A DNA stretch of 64,000 bases from Streptomyces antimycoticus (GCF_005405925.1 NZ_BJHV01000001.1:4278001-4342000); one strand, 5' to 3'. Positions 1 to 8,223 are shown, counted from the first letter of the stretch. The notes: generated by a model not told the origin, from the sequence alone. A program made the numbers and translations.

Positions 1-1
1 T

Positions 2-193
2 GAAGCGCACTACCTTCCGCTTCGCTTCACCTGCCATCTCGACGAGGGCGGAAGTTACGACGCCGCGGTCCCCGGATACGTCAACCCGGCCATGGCCATC
101 GCCTTCATCCTGGCCATCGCCACGGGCGCGGTATCCGTAGTGGCCCGCGACCAGGACCGGTCCACCAGCCCTACCGTCACGAGGGGACGATGA
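2..193 (+). CDS. C-terminal end of a membrane protein (partial)
   Basis: Only the last 63 codons lie in the window, ending at TGA 191-193. The frame has the codon bias of a Streptomyces gene. It encodes a hydrophobic segment (PAMAIAFILAIATGAVSVV) followed by a short polar, basic tail, which fits a final transmembrane helix with a cytoplasmic end. The family cannot be recognised from this fragment. The next gene starts immediately after the stop with no gap, so the two are probably co-transcribed and translationally coupled. The PAMA-x-helix pattern resembles the remnant at 2848-3045, but this similarity is weak. Confidence 0.55.
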   Translation, partial: EAHYLPLRFTCHLDEGGSYDAAVPGYVNPAMAIAFILAIATGAVSVVARDQDRSTSPTVTRGR

Positions 194-970
194 ATGAGCG
201 TGTTCGACCCATCCCGTAGGCAACTGCTCATCCGCTCCGGTGCGCTGGCCGGCGCGGCGGCGCTGGCCTCTCTCCCCGGTTCGGCCCTGCTGGCGACACC
301 CGCGTACGCCGCGTCCTCGCACTCCAAGACGCCCACCGGCGAGGAGATCCGGAAGGCATACCGCCGCTTCCAGGCCAATCAGGCCCGGGTGCTGACGGGC
401 AGACCGAGCCCCAACGGCTGGGAGATGGAGAAGGTCACCGACGGCGGCGGAACCATCTGGTCCCGTCCGGTGCCCGGCACCCCGCTGGAGGGCGTCACCG
501 TCCGCATCGGCGCACCGGAGGCCGTGCTGGTCCATGTGATCCGCCGCTTCCACTACGAGATCGACGAGCTGCGCAAGGGCGATGTGGTGGGCTGGCGCGG
601 CCCCGACACGGTCCGCAAGGGGCTGCCGGAGGGCAATCTGGCGTCCGGTACGGCGGTCCGGATCCGCCCCGGCCACTACCCGCCGGGCGTCAGGGGCGGC
701 TTCTTCCCCCAGCAGGAGGTCGTGCTCCGCGACATCCTCGCCGAGCTCGACGGCGTGGTCCGCTGGGGCGGGGACGACCGTAAGCCGGACGAGTCGCTCT
801 TCTACCTCGCCGTGAAACCCGGCGATCGGCGGCTGGCCGAGGTCGTGGCCCGGCTGGGCCGCTGGCGCGAGACACCGGGCAGCGGCGCGGGCGCTCCCGT
901 CGACGTCCTCGCGCCGGGGCGCCGTAAGGCGGCGGCGTCCCTGGCACACCGCCAGCGCACGGCCGCCTGA
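194..970 (+). CDS. Tat-exported M15-like protein lacking the zinc ligands
   Basis: 258 residues. The N-terminus is a Tat signal: SRRQLLIR at residues 7-14, a hydrophobic stretch and an AYA-A cleavage site near residue 40. The C-terminal half resembles M15-type D,D-carboxypeptidases. NLASGTAVRI (148-157) lines up with the family pattern N-H-A-S-G-T-A-I-D-L, and VVRWGGDDRKPDES (188-201) with the block before the last metal ligand. The positions expected to hold the zinc ligands His and Asp (L149, R156) and the final His and Glu (L203, Y205) are all replaced. The protein is probably a non-catalytic, peptidoglycan-facing pseudo-enzyme. The start is the ATG directly after the upstream stop, with GAGGGGA just upstream. 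Confidence 0.75.
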   Translation: MSVFDPSRRQLLIRSGALAGAAALASLPGSALLATPAYAASSHSKTPTGEEIRKAYRRFQANQARVLTGRPSPNGWEMEKVTDGGGTIWSRPVPGTPLEGVTVRIGAPEAVLVHVIRRFHYEIDELRKGDVVGWRGPDTVRKGLPEGNLASGTAVRIRPGHYPPGVRGGFFPQQEVVLRDILAELDGVVRWGGDDRKPDESLFYLAVKPGDRRLAEVVARLGRWRETPGSGAGAPVDVLAPGRRKAAASLAHRQRTAA

Positions 971-1000
971 GCGGCGGACCGCGGGGCGCGTCCATGCAGT

Positions 1001-1034
1001 GCGCGCCTGGTCGGCTCGGGCCGACCAGGCGCGC
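1001..1034. terminator. Strong hairpin terminator
   Basis: A perfect 15-bp stem (1001-1015 with 1020-1034) closes a TCGG loop between two convergent genes. It can serve both directions. Confidence 0.8.
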
Positions 1035-1048
1035 GCCCACAGAGAACG

Positions 1049-1083
1049 GGGAGCCCCCGGCGCGTGGTGCGCCGGGGGCTCCC
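1049..1083. terminator. Second hairpin terminator
   Basis: A perfect 15-bp GC stem (1049-1063 with 1069-1083) has a 5-nt loop and is followed by TTT on the plus strand. With the 1001-1034 hairpin it forms a tandem terminator between convergent genes. Confidence 0.75.
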
Positions 1084-1091
1084 TTTGGCGA

Positions 1092-1682
1092 TCAGCCGCA
1101 GGAGGGGCAGGGCGTGCAGCTCCGGACCATGACGTCGTCGATGACCGGCCCGTAGGCGGAGTTGTTCGTGCTGGCGAACGCCAGCGTCGTGGAGGTCCCC
1201 CGCGCCACGAAGGTCACCTCCTGGGTCACATAGCCCATGTTCCCGAAGGACTTGCCGGTGATGTCGAAGGTGAAGTTCCGGAAGTTCTGCCCGTCGACCA
1301 GGACCGATCCGGTCTTCACGGTGGGACCGCCCGCCGGGTTTCCGGCCAGGGAGTACGTGACGGTGTACCGCTTCCCCGGCACCGTCGTGAAGGTCTGGGC
1401 CACCGTGCCGGCGTCCGTACCGTTGAGGTCCACCGACTGGCCCCCCTCGGCCGCCTGCCAGAAGCCGTCCCCGATGTGGTCCACGTTTCCGGATGTGACC
1501 TTCCACGGCCCGATGGTCCCCCCGGCCACCACGGTCCCGAACGTGTTGGCCCCCACCGCGGGCGTCTCGAAGCTGCCGTCGTCGAAACGGCTGACGGCGG
1601 CGGCTGACGCGGCACCCGCCCCGGTACCGGCCAGCACGCCGGCGACGGCGAGCGACGCGATAAAGATGCGAATAGGCGACAT
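1092..1682 (-). CDS. Secreted choice-of-anchor C / DUF642-like protein
   Basis: 196 residues from ATG 1682. This start is preferred over the longer open frame because GGAGGGG lies just upstream and a Sec signal peptide follows directly (hydrophobic IFIASLAVAGVLAGTG, cleavage near ASA-A). The mature part has the family blocks DGSFETP, GPWKVTSGNVDHIG, FWQAAEGGQSVDLNG, TFTTVPGKRYTVTYSLAGNP and YGPVIDDV. These belong to a galactose-binding-like beta-sandwich. The mature C-terminus carries two cysteines (CTPCPSC) that may form a disulfide. A cell-surface carbohydrate-binding role is inferred from the fold. It is convergent with the M15-like gene. Confidence 0.8.
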   Translation of the reverse strand: MSPIRIFIASLAVAGVLAGTGAGAASAAAVSRFDDGSFETPAVGANTFGTVVAGGTIGPWKVTSGNVDHIGDGFWQAAEGGQSVDLNGTDAGTVAQTFTTVPGKRYTVTYSLAGNPAGGPTVKTGSVLVDGQNFRNFTFDITGKSFGNMGYVTQEVTFVARGTSTTLAFASTNNSAYGPVIDDVMVRSCTPCPSCG

Positions 1683-1944
1683 GTTCCCCTCCAGTGCGAC
1701 ACATTCGGCAATGCACCGAATTGCTTGCGCGGCAGAATCTTCCGCACCAGAGGGACACACGCCAGAGCACCACCCCCGGCGCATGGTGGTGCGGACCGCG
1801 TCAGGTGCGGCTGATGCGCCGGTTGATCACCCCGACCGCCCCTCGGGGAGCGGGATGGCGGCGCGGCAGCCTGGGCCGCCTTCCTCGCAGCACATCTGAC
1901 CTGCTCGCGCCGCCGCCGCTAAGCTGTTCGGATCGGAGGTGGCG

Positions 1945-2682
1945 GTGGCGGCGCACTCGCATTCGCATTCGCATTCCCACGCGCGGGGTGTTTCGCGGGG
2001 GATGACGAACGACATCCAGGAACGCATCAAGCGGCTGATCATCGACCAGCGGCTCCGCTCGGGCGCTCCACTGCCCACCGAGACCGAGCTGATGGAGCTG
2101 CTCGGCGTCAGCCGCAACTCCGTGCGCGAGGCGCTCAAGGCGCTGCAGGCGATGGGGCTCGTGGAGATCCGGCACGGCTTCGGGACGTACGTCGGGCCCA
2201 TGTCGATGGCGCCGATGATCGAGGGGCTGATCTTCCGTACCGTCGCCGGCCACTACCGGGGCGAGGACAGCCTGCTGGAGCTGCTGGAGCTGCGCGAGGC
2301 CGTCGAGACCGGGCTGATCGCGCGGCTGGCCGGGCGGATCCCGGAGGCGGATCTCGCCGAGCTGGACGCGGTCGTACGGCGAATGGAGGCGGAGGCGGCG
2401 GAGGGCTCGGTACGGGCCGAGACGGACCGGGCGTTTCACGCCGCGCTCTACGGGAGCCTGGACAACACGCTGCTGAGCGAGGTGCTGGAGGCGTTCTGGG
2501 ACGCCTTCCACCGGGTGCGCACCGATCTCGTGGACGTGCCCACGGATCCGAGGGTCACCTGCAAACAGCACCGGGAGATCCTGGAGTCGGTGCGCTCGGG
2601 GGACGCCCTACGGGCCGAGGGCGCGATCCGCGACCACTTCGGCAACATCCGCATCCGACTGCGGTCGGCGCATCAGGACTAA
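1945..2682 (+). CDS. GntR/FadR-family transcriptional regulator with a His-Ser N-terminus
   Basis: About 245 residues. An N-terminal winged helix (RLIIDQRLRSGAPLPTETEL, then VSRNSVREALKALQAMGLVE) is followed by an all-helical FCD ligand domain with acidic and histidine residues suited to metal or ligand binding. GTG 1945 is chosen because GGAGG lies 5 nt upstream; GTG 1939 and ATG 2002 are alternatives. Between the start and the HTH lies an alternating HSHSHSHSHA stretch, unusual for the family and a possible metal-binding tail. The gene is divergent from the choice-of-anchor gene. The ligand and targets are not evident; FadR-group regulators commonly sense sugar acids or other organic acids. 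Confidence 0.8.
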   Translation: MAAHSHSHSHSHARGVSRGMTNDIQERIKRLIIDQRLRSGAPLPTETELMELLGVSRNSVREALKALQAMGLVEIRHGFGTYVGPMSMAPMIEGLIFRTVAGHYRGEDSLLELLELREAVETGLIARLAGRIPEADLAELDAVVRRMEAEAAEGSVRAETDRAFHAALYGSLDNTLLSEVLEAFWDAFHRVRTDLVDVPTDPRVTCKQHREILESVRSGDALRAEGAIRDHFGNIRIRLRSAHQD

Positions 2683-2760
2683 GCAGATCGACCGAAGCCG
2701 GCTGCGGTTCGAGGGGCGCCCCAAAGGGGCGCGGGGAACTGCGCGACCAGCCACGACGGC
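2679..2760. repeat. Dispersed Streptomyces intergenic repeat, copy 1
   Basis: It begins at the stop codon of the GntR gene. The first 33 bases match 30 of 33 with 16428-16460. It continues with a GGGGCGC-type inverted repeat and GGGGAACTGCGCGACCAGCC, a motif that I recall as very common between Streptomyces genes. Confidence 0.6.
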
Positions 2761-2847
2761 GCGGCCAGGCGATCAACGGCGTCTCGGGGCACTCCCGGCG
2801 GAGCGCTTGCGCCGATTTCAAGCCGGGACTCGACGCCCCCTCTTGCT

Positions 2848-3045
2848 CAGGTTTATCCGATAAACAGATCCCTGGCGGTCTTCGGCGGGTCGCTCGCCTC
2901 TTCCTTCTACTTCGGCCACAGTCATCCAGCGATGGCCGTTTGGGCATCAATTGCCCTGGCTGTCACAGCCGCGCCGATCATCGCCTGGCGGTGGACCGTC
3001 CGCCAGGAGAAACGGAACCCGCAGCCCGCTCTTGGGGGACGATAA
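2848..3045 (+). pseudogene. Remnant of a membrane-protein 3' end upstream of glxA
   Basis: This frame is open through the gap and ends with TAA 3043-3045, three bases before the glxA start. The last roughly 55 codons look like protein: a hydrophobic stretch (AMAVWASIALAVTAAPIIAW) then a basic tail (RWTVRQEKRNPQ). No convincing start exists; the only in-frame ATG is at 2932, giving 37 residues. In characterised Streptomyces the gene directly before glxA is the cellulose-synthase-like cslA. This may be the residual tail of that gene or of another membrane protein. The origin is inferred; the open frame and coupling are seen. Confidence 0.4.
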
Positions 3046-3048
3046 GAA

Positions 3049-5004
3049 GTGAAGTACCGACCGAGTCGCCGCACCCGTCGCTTCGGGATCGGTGCGGCGG
3101 CAATCACCGTGCTGGCCGGGATGAACGGCCCGGCTCTCTACCGTTTCAGCTCGGACAAGTACCACGCGTACAAAATCAACCAACCGGAGTACAAGGCGGA
3201 GAACGGCCACTGGGACGTGGTCGACGTCCCCGAGCAATACCGGATCAATACGATCCACGCCGCCCTGCTGCATACGGGCAAGGTGCTGCTGGTGGCCGGC
3301 TCCGGGAACAACGCCAAGAACTTCGCCGCCAAATCCTTCCGCAGCGTCCTGTGGGATCCGGAGAAGAACACCTTTACCAACATTCCGACCCCCAAGGACC
3401 TCTTCTGCTCCGGGCACTCCCAGCTCCCGGACGGAAAGCTGCTGGTGGCGGGCGGCACCCAGCGCTACGAGAAGCTCAAGGGCGATGTCGAGAAGGCGGG
3501 CGGACTGATGTTCGTCCACAACGAGGACCCCGACAAGCCCAAAACCCTCCCCGCCGGGACCCGCTTCACCGGGAAGGAGAGCGGCAAGACCTTCGTGTCC
3601 AAGGACCCGCTTCTCGTTCCGCGCGCGACGAAGAAAACGAACCCCAAGACCAAGAAGGTCACGGTCAGCGCGAGCACGGCACGGGTCTATGTGGAGGCGC
3701 TGCGCAAGGGCAGGAAGTACCAGACCGGCACCGAGGACAATTACCGGATCGCCGGACTGAAGGGCAAGGACCGGCAGAACTTCTACGGCATCGCGCAGAA
3801 GCTGTCGTTCGACAAGAAGGACTTCCAGGGCATCAAGCAGGCCTATGAGTTCGACCCGGTGGCCGAGCGGTACATCCCGGTCGATCCGATGAACGAGGCC
3901 CGCTGGTACCCGACCCTGACCGGCCTCCAGGACGGCAAGGTGCTCGCGGTCTCCGGGCTGGACGAGATCGGCCAGGTGGTCCCGGGGAAGAACGAGATCT
4001 ACGACCCCAAGACCAAGAAGTGGAAGTACCTGCCCAAGAAGCGCTTCTTCCCGACGTATCCCTCGCTGTTCCTGACCGGCAAGGGGCGGATCTTCTACAC
4101 CGGCTCAAATGCCGGATACGGCCCGGACGACAGGGGCCGCACCCCCGGCATCTGGGATCTGAAGAGCAATCGGTTCGACGTGGTCCCGGGCATCAGCGAC
4201 CCGGACGCGCTGGAGACCTCGATGTCCGTGCTGCTGCCGCCCGCACAGGACCAGCGGTACATGGTGCTGGGCGGGGGCGGGGTCGGCGAGGACGCCAAGT
4301 CCACGGCGAAGACCCGGATCGCCGACCTGCGTGCCGATAAGCCGCGCTTCAAGAACGGGCCGGAGCTGTATGCGAAGGCGCGCTATCCGAGCAGCGTGAT
4401 CCTGCCCGACGACACCGTCCTGACCACCAACGGCTCGGGCGACTACCGGGGCCGCGGCGACACCAATGTGCTCAAGGCCGAGCTCTACACCCCGAAGACC
4501 AACACCGCGCGCCCGGTGGCCGATCCGCTGGTGGGCCGCAACTACCACTCGGGTGCGCTGCTCCTGCCGGACGGCCGGGTCATGACCTTCGGCTCGGACT
4601 CGCTCTTCGGCGACAAGGCCAACACCAAGCCGGGTGAGTTCCAGCAGCAGATCGACCTCTACACCCCGCCGTATCTCTTCCGCGACTCCCGTCCGAAGCT
4701 CACCGACACCGCGCCCAGGACGGTCAAGCCGGGCGTGAAGACCACGTACCGGACCGCTCACGCATCGGCGATCACCAGGATGCGGCTGATCCGGCCCGGG
4801 TCCTTCACCCATGTGACCAATGTCGAGCAGCGGTCGATCGCGCTCGACTTCACGCGAACGAAGGACGGGGTGACGGTGACGCTGCCGAAGGACGCGTCAC
4901 TGGTGCCGCCGGGGTGGTACATGCTCAACGCGGTGGACGACCAGGGCACACCGTCGAAGGCGGTGTGGGTAAAGGTGCCCGCGCCCGCGCCCCCGAAGAA
5001 GTAA
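3049..5004 (+). CDS. glxA: GlxA-type radical copper oxidase
   Basis: 651 residues from GTG 3049, with GGGGGA about 10 nt upstream. A short basic N-terminus and one hydrophobic segment (FGIGAAAITVLAG) suggest export or membrane anchoring. Kelch-type blades and a C-terminal Ig-like domain follow, as in galactose oxidase. Candidate active-site residues, placed by analogy, are Cys120 (LFCSGHS, thioether partner), Trp286/Tyr287 (RWYP), Tyr499-His500 (GRNYHSG) and His588 (FTHVTN). GlxA oxidises a terminal sugar alcohol and acts with CslA and CslZ in making an extracellular glycan at hyphal tips. Here it is convergent with the GH6 gene, but no intact cslA lies upstream. Confidence 0.9.
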   Translation: MKYRPSRRTRRFGIGAAAITVLAGMNGPALYRFSSDKYHAYKINQPEYKAENGHWDVVDVPEQYRINTIHAALLHTGKVLLVAGSGNNAKNFAAKSFRSVLWDPEKNTFTNIPTPKDLFCSGHSQLPDGKLLVAGGTQRYEKLKGDVEKAGGLMFVHNEDPDKPKTLPAGTRFTGKESGKTFVSKDPLLVPRATKKTNPKTKKVTVSASTARVYVEALRKGRKYQTGTEDNYRIAGLKGKDRQNFYGIAQKLSFDKKDFQGIKQAYEFDPVAERYIPVDPMNEARWYPTLTGLQDGKVLAVSGLDEIGQVVPGKNEIYDPKTKKWKYLPKKRFFPTYPSLFLTGKGRIFYTGSNAGYGPDDRGRTPGIWDLKSNRFDVVPGISDPDALETSMSVLLPPAQDQRYMVLGGGGVGEDAKSTAKTRIADLRADKPRFKNGPELYAKARYPSSVILPDDTVLTTNGSGDYRGRGDTNVLKAELYTPKTNTARPVADPLVGRNYHSGALLLPDGRVMTFGSDSLFGDKANTKPGEFQQQIDLYTPPYLFRDSRPKLTDTAPRTVKPGVKTTYRTAHASAITRMRLIRPGSFTHVTNVEQRSIALDFTRTKDGVTVTLPKDASLVPPGWYMLNAVDDQGTPSKAVWVKVPAPAPPKK

Positions 5005-5022
5005 CAGCCTTCGGGCCGCCCT

Positions 5023-5076
5023 TCAGCTGTCCTTACGGTTGGCGTTACGTCAGCTGTCCTTACTGTTGGCGTTACG
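5023..5076. repeat. 27-bp tandem duplication at the 3' end of the GH6 gene
   Basis: Units 5023-5049 and 5050-5076 match at 26 of 27 bases. Unit 2 holds the last eight codons and stop of the GH6 gene. Unit 1 is a copy beyond the stop with its own in-frame TGA. Confidence 0.85.
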
Positions 5077-6099
5077 GGCGAGATCGAGCGCGTACCGGGG
5101 CCACCACCGACCCGCGGTGGGACCGCCCTTGCAGGTGCCGTCCGACTCGCCCGGACGCTTGATCCACAGATAGGCGTCGACCAGCTTGTCCCCGGTGTCG
5201 GTGGTCGGCCGCTCGCCCAGCGCCCGGCCCTTCGGGTTGCACCACGCCTGCGGGTCGTCCTTACCGGGGGCCGGCCCATTGCCGTTACGGCTGGTGTCGA
5301 TCACGAAGCGCTTGCCGCCGGTCAGCGCGGACAGCCTCTTGCCGTACGCCCTGTTCTCCTGGGTCGTCTGGTAGTTGGAGGTGTTCAGCGCGAAGCCGTC
5401 GGCCTTACGGATACCGGCCCGCTTCAGCGGCTCGACCATCCGGCGCGGGTCCTTGATCCAGTGGGGGTTTCCGGCGTCCAGATAGACCTTGGTGCGCGGC
5501 AGCCCCTTGAGCTTGTCCACAGCGCCGGACAGTAAGTCGTACCGCTTGGGCGCACAGCCGTCCACCACGTGCGGCAGCGCGTCGGGCTCCAGGATGACCG
5601 TCGCCCGGCGGTTGCCGATCCCCCGGACCGCCTTGTCCAGCCAGGTGCGATAGGCGTTGCCGTCGGCGGCGCCGCCCTTGGAGTACTGCCCGCAGTCGCG
5701 GTGCGGGATGTTGTAGAAGACCAGCAGTGCGTCCCGGTTCACGTGATCCGCGGCCGCGGTGAACCCCCGCGCCTGCCCCTCCGGATCGTCCACCCCGAGC
5801 CACTCCGCGACGGGCTGCTCCGCGATCTTCTGTATCAGCCTGGCCTCGCCGTCCGCCCCCTTCTTGCGATACGCCGCCGCCTGCCGCGCCGCGCTGCCAT
5901 CCGGATTCACCCAGTAGGGAATCGTGGACTTGGGCCGCTGCTTCGCCTGCCCGGCGAGGGAGGCATGGTCGCTGTCCCCCTTCGAGGCCCCGAAACACCC
6001 GGAGAGCGCCACGAACGACAGCAGCGCCCCAGCGGCGGAGAGAGCGCGGATGCGGGTACGGGCAACGTGACACGAACGGCCGGTGCAACTGCCGTACAT
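5050..6099 (-). CDS. cslZ: Glycoside hydrolase family 6 lipoprotein (endoglucanase-like)
   Basis: 349 residues from ATG 6099, chosen for the AAGGGGGAG site and the lipoprotein signal it exposes (basic region, hydrophobic core, lipobox ALSGC with Cys35). The GH6 catalytic signatures are RDCGQYS (134-140), carrying the conserved Asp, and EPDALP (171-176), carrying the general-acid Asp. VYLDAGNPHWI follows. The enzyme should cleave beta-1,4-glucan on the outer face of the membrane. It sits next to glxA as in the cslA-glxA-cslZ locus, where it is thought to trim the glycan made by CslA. The last 27 bp are duplicated beyond the stop. Confidence 0.85.
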   Translation of the reverse strand: MYGSCTGRSCHVARTRIRALSAAGALLSFVALSGCFGASKGDSDHASLAGQAKQRPKSTIPYWVNPDGSAARQAAAYRKKGADGEARLIQKIAEQPVAEWLGVDDPEGQARGFTAAADHVNRDALLVFYNIPHRDCGQYSKGGAADGNAYRTWLDKAVRGIGNRRATVILEPDALPHVVDGCAPKRYDLLSGAVDKLKGLPRTKVYLDAGNPHWIKDPRRMVEPLKRAGIRKADGFALNTSNYQTTQENRAYGKRLSALTGGKRFVIDTSRNGNGPAPGKDDPQAWCNPKGRALGERPTTDTGDKLVDAYLWIKRPGESDGTCKGGPTAGRWWPRYALDLARNANSKDS

Positions 6100-6264
6100 C
6101 CACTCCCCCTTGGGTGCACGCTCCGGGGAACAGGCGGTGATCCCCCGGCGGGACAAGACCGGTCGAATCAATCCTTACACACCACCCCGAACCACCGCGG
6201 CCTCATCCACAACCCACCCCGTTTTTCGCCCGTACGCCATGACACGATGCGCTCCGCGGCAGGG

Positions 6265-6785
6265 ATGGGGCCCCGAGCGGGGCTGCGGGACGCTGTGCCC
6301 CAGCGGGGGTCCGGGGCGCTGTGCCCCAGCGGGGGTGCGGGGCACTGTGCCCCAGCGGGGGTGCGGGACGCTGTGCCCCAGCGGGGGTGCGGGGCACTGT
6401 GCCCCAGCGGGGGTCCACGGCGGAGCCCCGAGCGGGGGCAGGGGGCGCAGTCCCGGGCGGGGGCAGGGGCGGAGCCCCGAGTGGGGCCAGGGCGCAGTCC
6501 CGAGTGGGGCCAGGGCGCAGTCCCGAGTGGGGCCAGGGCGCAGCCCCAAGCGGGGTCCGGGGGGGCGCAACCCCGAGGGGGGATGCAGGGCTGAGCCCCA
6601 AGCGGGGCCCCCGAGCCGGGGCAGGGGGCGCAGCCCGGGGCAGGGGGCGCAACCCCAAGCGGGGCCCGGGAGCGCAGCCCCAAGCGGGGCCCGGGGACAC
6701 AGCCCCAAGCGGGGCCCGGGGACACAGCCCCGAGCGGGGGCCGGGGGCGGAGCCCCGGGTGGGGGTGCAGGGGGTGCAGCCCCCT
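6265..6785. repeat. GC-rich imperfect tandem repeat block with hairpin units
   Basis: This accounts for most of the roughly 750-bp gap between the GH6 and sortase genes. Two families of about 23-26 bp occur: CTGTGCCCCAGCGGGGGTGC units (about 6290-6415), then GCAGCCCCAAGCGGGGCCCG-type units (about 6420-6785). Each unit has a dyad (GCCCC-N-GGGGC) and can form a small hairpin. All six frames stay open because the repeats lack stops, so the long ORFs here are not genes. No mobile-element gene is present. Confidence 0.8.
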
Positions 6786-6846
6786 GGTTTCGGGGAGGGG
6801 CGGGGTGGGGGCTCTGCCCGCCGCAGGCGCCCGCACCCGCACCGAA

Positions 6847-7584
6847 CTAGTGCGCGCTGCGGCTGCCGGCCGACACGTTGTGGGCGGAGCCCGTCGTGCC
6901 CGTCAGGTAGGCCGAGACGACGACGTTCGCCGTATACGTCCGGGTCGAACGGTTGAACTTCCCTCCGCAGGTGATCAGCCGCAGCTCCGCACGGTCATGG
7001 GACCGCGACCCGTACACCCGTCGCGCGTCGAAGTGGTTCTCCGGCACCACCTCGACGTCCTCGACCGTGAACTCCGCCGTCGTACCGTCCGATCGCGCGA
7101 CCCGCACCCGCTCCCCCCGCTTGAGGTCGCTCAGCCCGTGGAAGACCGCCGGTTTGCTCTTCGTGTCCAGGTGGCCGACCAGCAGCGCGGCGCCCGGGGA
7201 GCCGGGCTCGGGGCCGGCGCGGTACCAGCCGACCGTGCCGGGGCGGCTGACGGACGGGGGCTTCACCGCTCCGTCGCGGTCGAGGCCGCTGGCGACGATG
7301 GGGGCGCGGACGCCGGCCGCCTCGATCACGACCCGCTTCGGCCGTGCGGACGCCAGCGGTGCGTGCGCCGGGGGCAGCGGATGGGCGGGCGGTCGTCCGA
7401 CCGCGGCCACGTCCCCGGTCATCGGCGCCGGACCGCCCGTTCCCTCGGTGGTGTCCCGGCCCCACATCCACAGGCCGAGCAGCAGCGCCACCCAGGCCAC
7501 CCCGGTGGCCAGCCGTCCGAGGCCGGAGAAGCGATTCCCGTCCACGTTCCCGTCCATCTCGGTATCCATGTCCATGGCGATCAA
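6847..7584 (-). CDS. Class F sortase
   Basis: 245 residues. One N-terminal membrane segment (VAWVALLLGLWMW) and a Pro/Ala linker precede a sortase domain. The catalytic triad is His138 in LVGHLDT, Cys206 in LITCGG and Arg215 in RSTRTYTANVVVSAYL. Class F sortases are transpeptidases whose substrates in actinomycetes are poorly defined. The TTG start at 7584 overlaps the stop of the upstream exported-protein gene (TTGA), which indicates translational coupling. ATG 7575 and 7569 are alternatives. The upstream partner carries a C-terminal hydrophobic helix and basic tail, so the pair may act together. Confidence 0.85.
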   Translation of the reverse strand: MIAMDMDTEMDGNVDGNRFSGLGRLATGVAWVALLLGLWMWGRDTTEGTGGPAPMTGDVAAVGRPPAHPLPPAHAPLASARPKRVVIEAAGVRAPIVASGLDRDGAVKPPSVSRPGTVGWYRAGPEPGSPGAALLVGHLDTKSKPAVFHGLSDLKRGERVRVARSDGTTAEFTVEDVEVVPENHFDARRVYGSRSHDRAELRLITCGGKFNRSTRTYTANVVVSAYLTGTTGSAHNVSAGSRSAH

Positions 7585-8156
7585 CCCGCCGTACCGGAGG
7601 GATGACGGCGGCGGTGGACCGCGAGGCCGCCGACGGCCAGGGCCGTACCGCCCGAGAGCACCAGGCCGTACGCCTCCGCACCGCCGATGCCGTCGCGTGC
7701 CCGGGTCTCGTCGGGCGCGGTGCCGCCGCCGCCCGCCCGGACGGGGGCGACGGGCGAGGGCGGGCGTTCCACGGCGAGGGAGACCCCGCTCATGCCGCCC
7801 TTACCGTCCTCACGAGCCTCACGATCCTCGCGCGCGAGACCGTCCGCGCAGTCGACAGTGACCCGGTGCGCCCCCTTGGTCGCCGTCGAGCGGATCGTCG
7901 CCTCGCTGAAGAGCGCATTCCCCTCGGGCGTCAGCTCCGCGTCGTCCACGAACACCGGTGACGATGCCGTGGCCTCCAGGTCAGGGCAGCCGAAGGCCCA
8001 GATCTCGACCTCGGCCCCGGGGGCGAGCGCGTGCGGACCGATCCGGATCGTGGTGGTGGCGGAGTGGCGCTGGTCGGCGAGGGCCGGAGCAGCGGCCGTC
8101 ACCGCCGCGACGGCGGCGCATGCTGCGGTACAGAGAGTGAGTGCGACGATGCGCAT
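7581..8156 (-). CDS. Exported membrane-anchored protein, partner of the class F sortase
   Basis: 191 residues with GGGAGG upstream of ATG 8156. A Sec signal peptide (ALTLCTAACAAVAAVTAAAPALA) precedes a beta-rich domain with one cysteine pair (FGCPDL and VDCADG). A Pro/Gly linker, a hydrophobic C-terminal helix (YGLVLSGGTALAVGGLAV) and the basic tail HRRRHPS follow. This layout resembles sortase substrates, but no LPxTG or LAxTG is visible before the helix. The function is not known. It lies directly upstream of the sortase with a coupled stop/start. Confidence 0.65.
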   Translation of the reverse strand: MRIVALTLCTAACAAVAAVTAAAPALADQRHSATTTIRIGPHALAPGAEVEIWAFGCPDLEATASSPVFVDDAELTPEGNALFSEATIRSTATKGAHRVTVDCADGLAREDREAREDGKGGMSGVSLAVERPPSPVAPVRAGGGGTAPDETRARDGIGGAEAYGLVLSGGTALAVGGLAVHRRRHPSGTAG

Positions 8157-8196
8157 GGTGACAACCTCCCGATACCAAGAGGCTCACGCGCCCGGC

Positions 8197-8223
8197 AGGG
8201 GCCCGCATCCGCTGCGGGCCCCT
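8197..8223. terminator. Hairpin terminator after the HAD gene
   Basis: A perfect 11-bp stem (AGGGGCCCGCA paired with TGCGGGCCCCT) has a 5-nt loop, about 90 nt past the stop of the minus-strand HAD gene. Confidence 0.55.

Noticed and set aside
6083..6956. Long ORFs on both strands over the GC-rich repeats
   Set aside because: All six frames are open because the repeats lack stop codons. The products are low-complexity Pro/Gly/Arg with no ribosome site.
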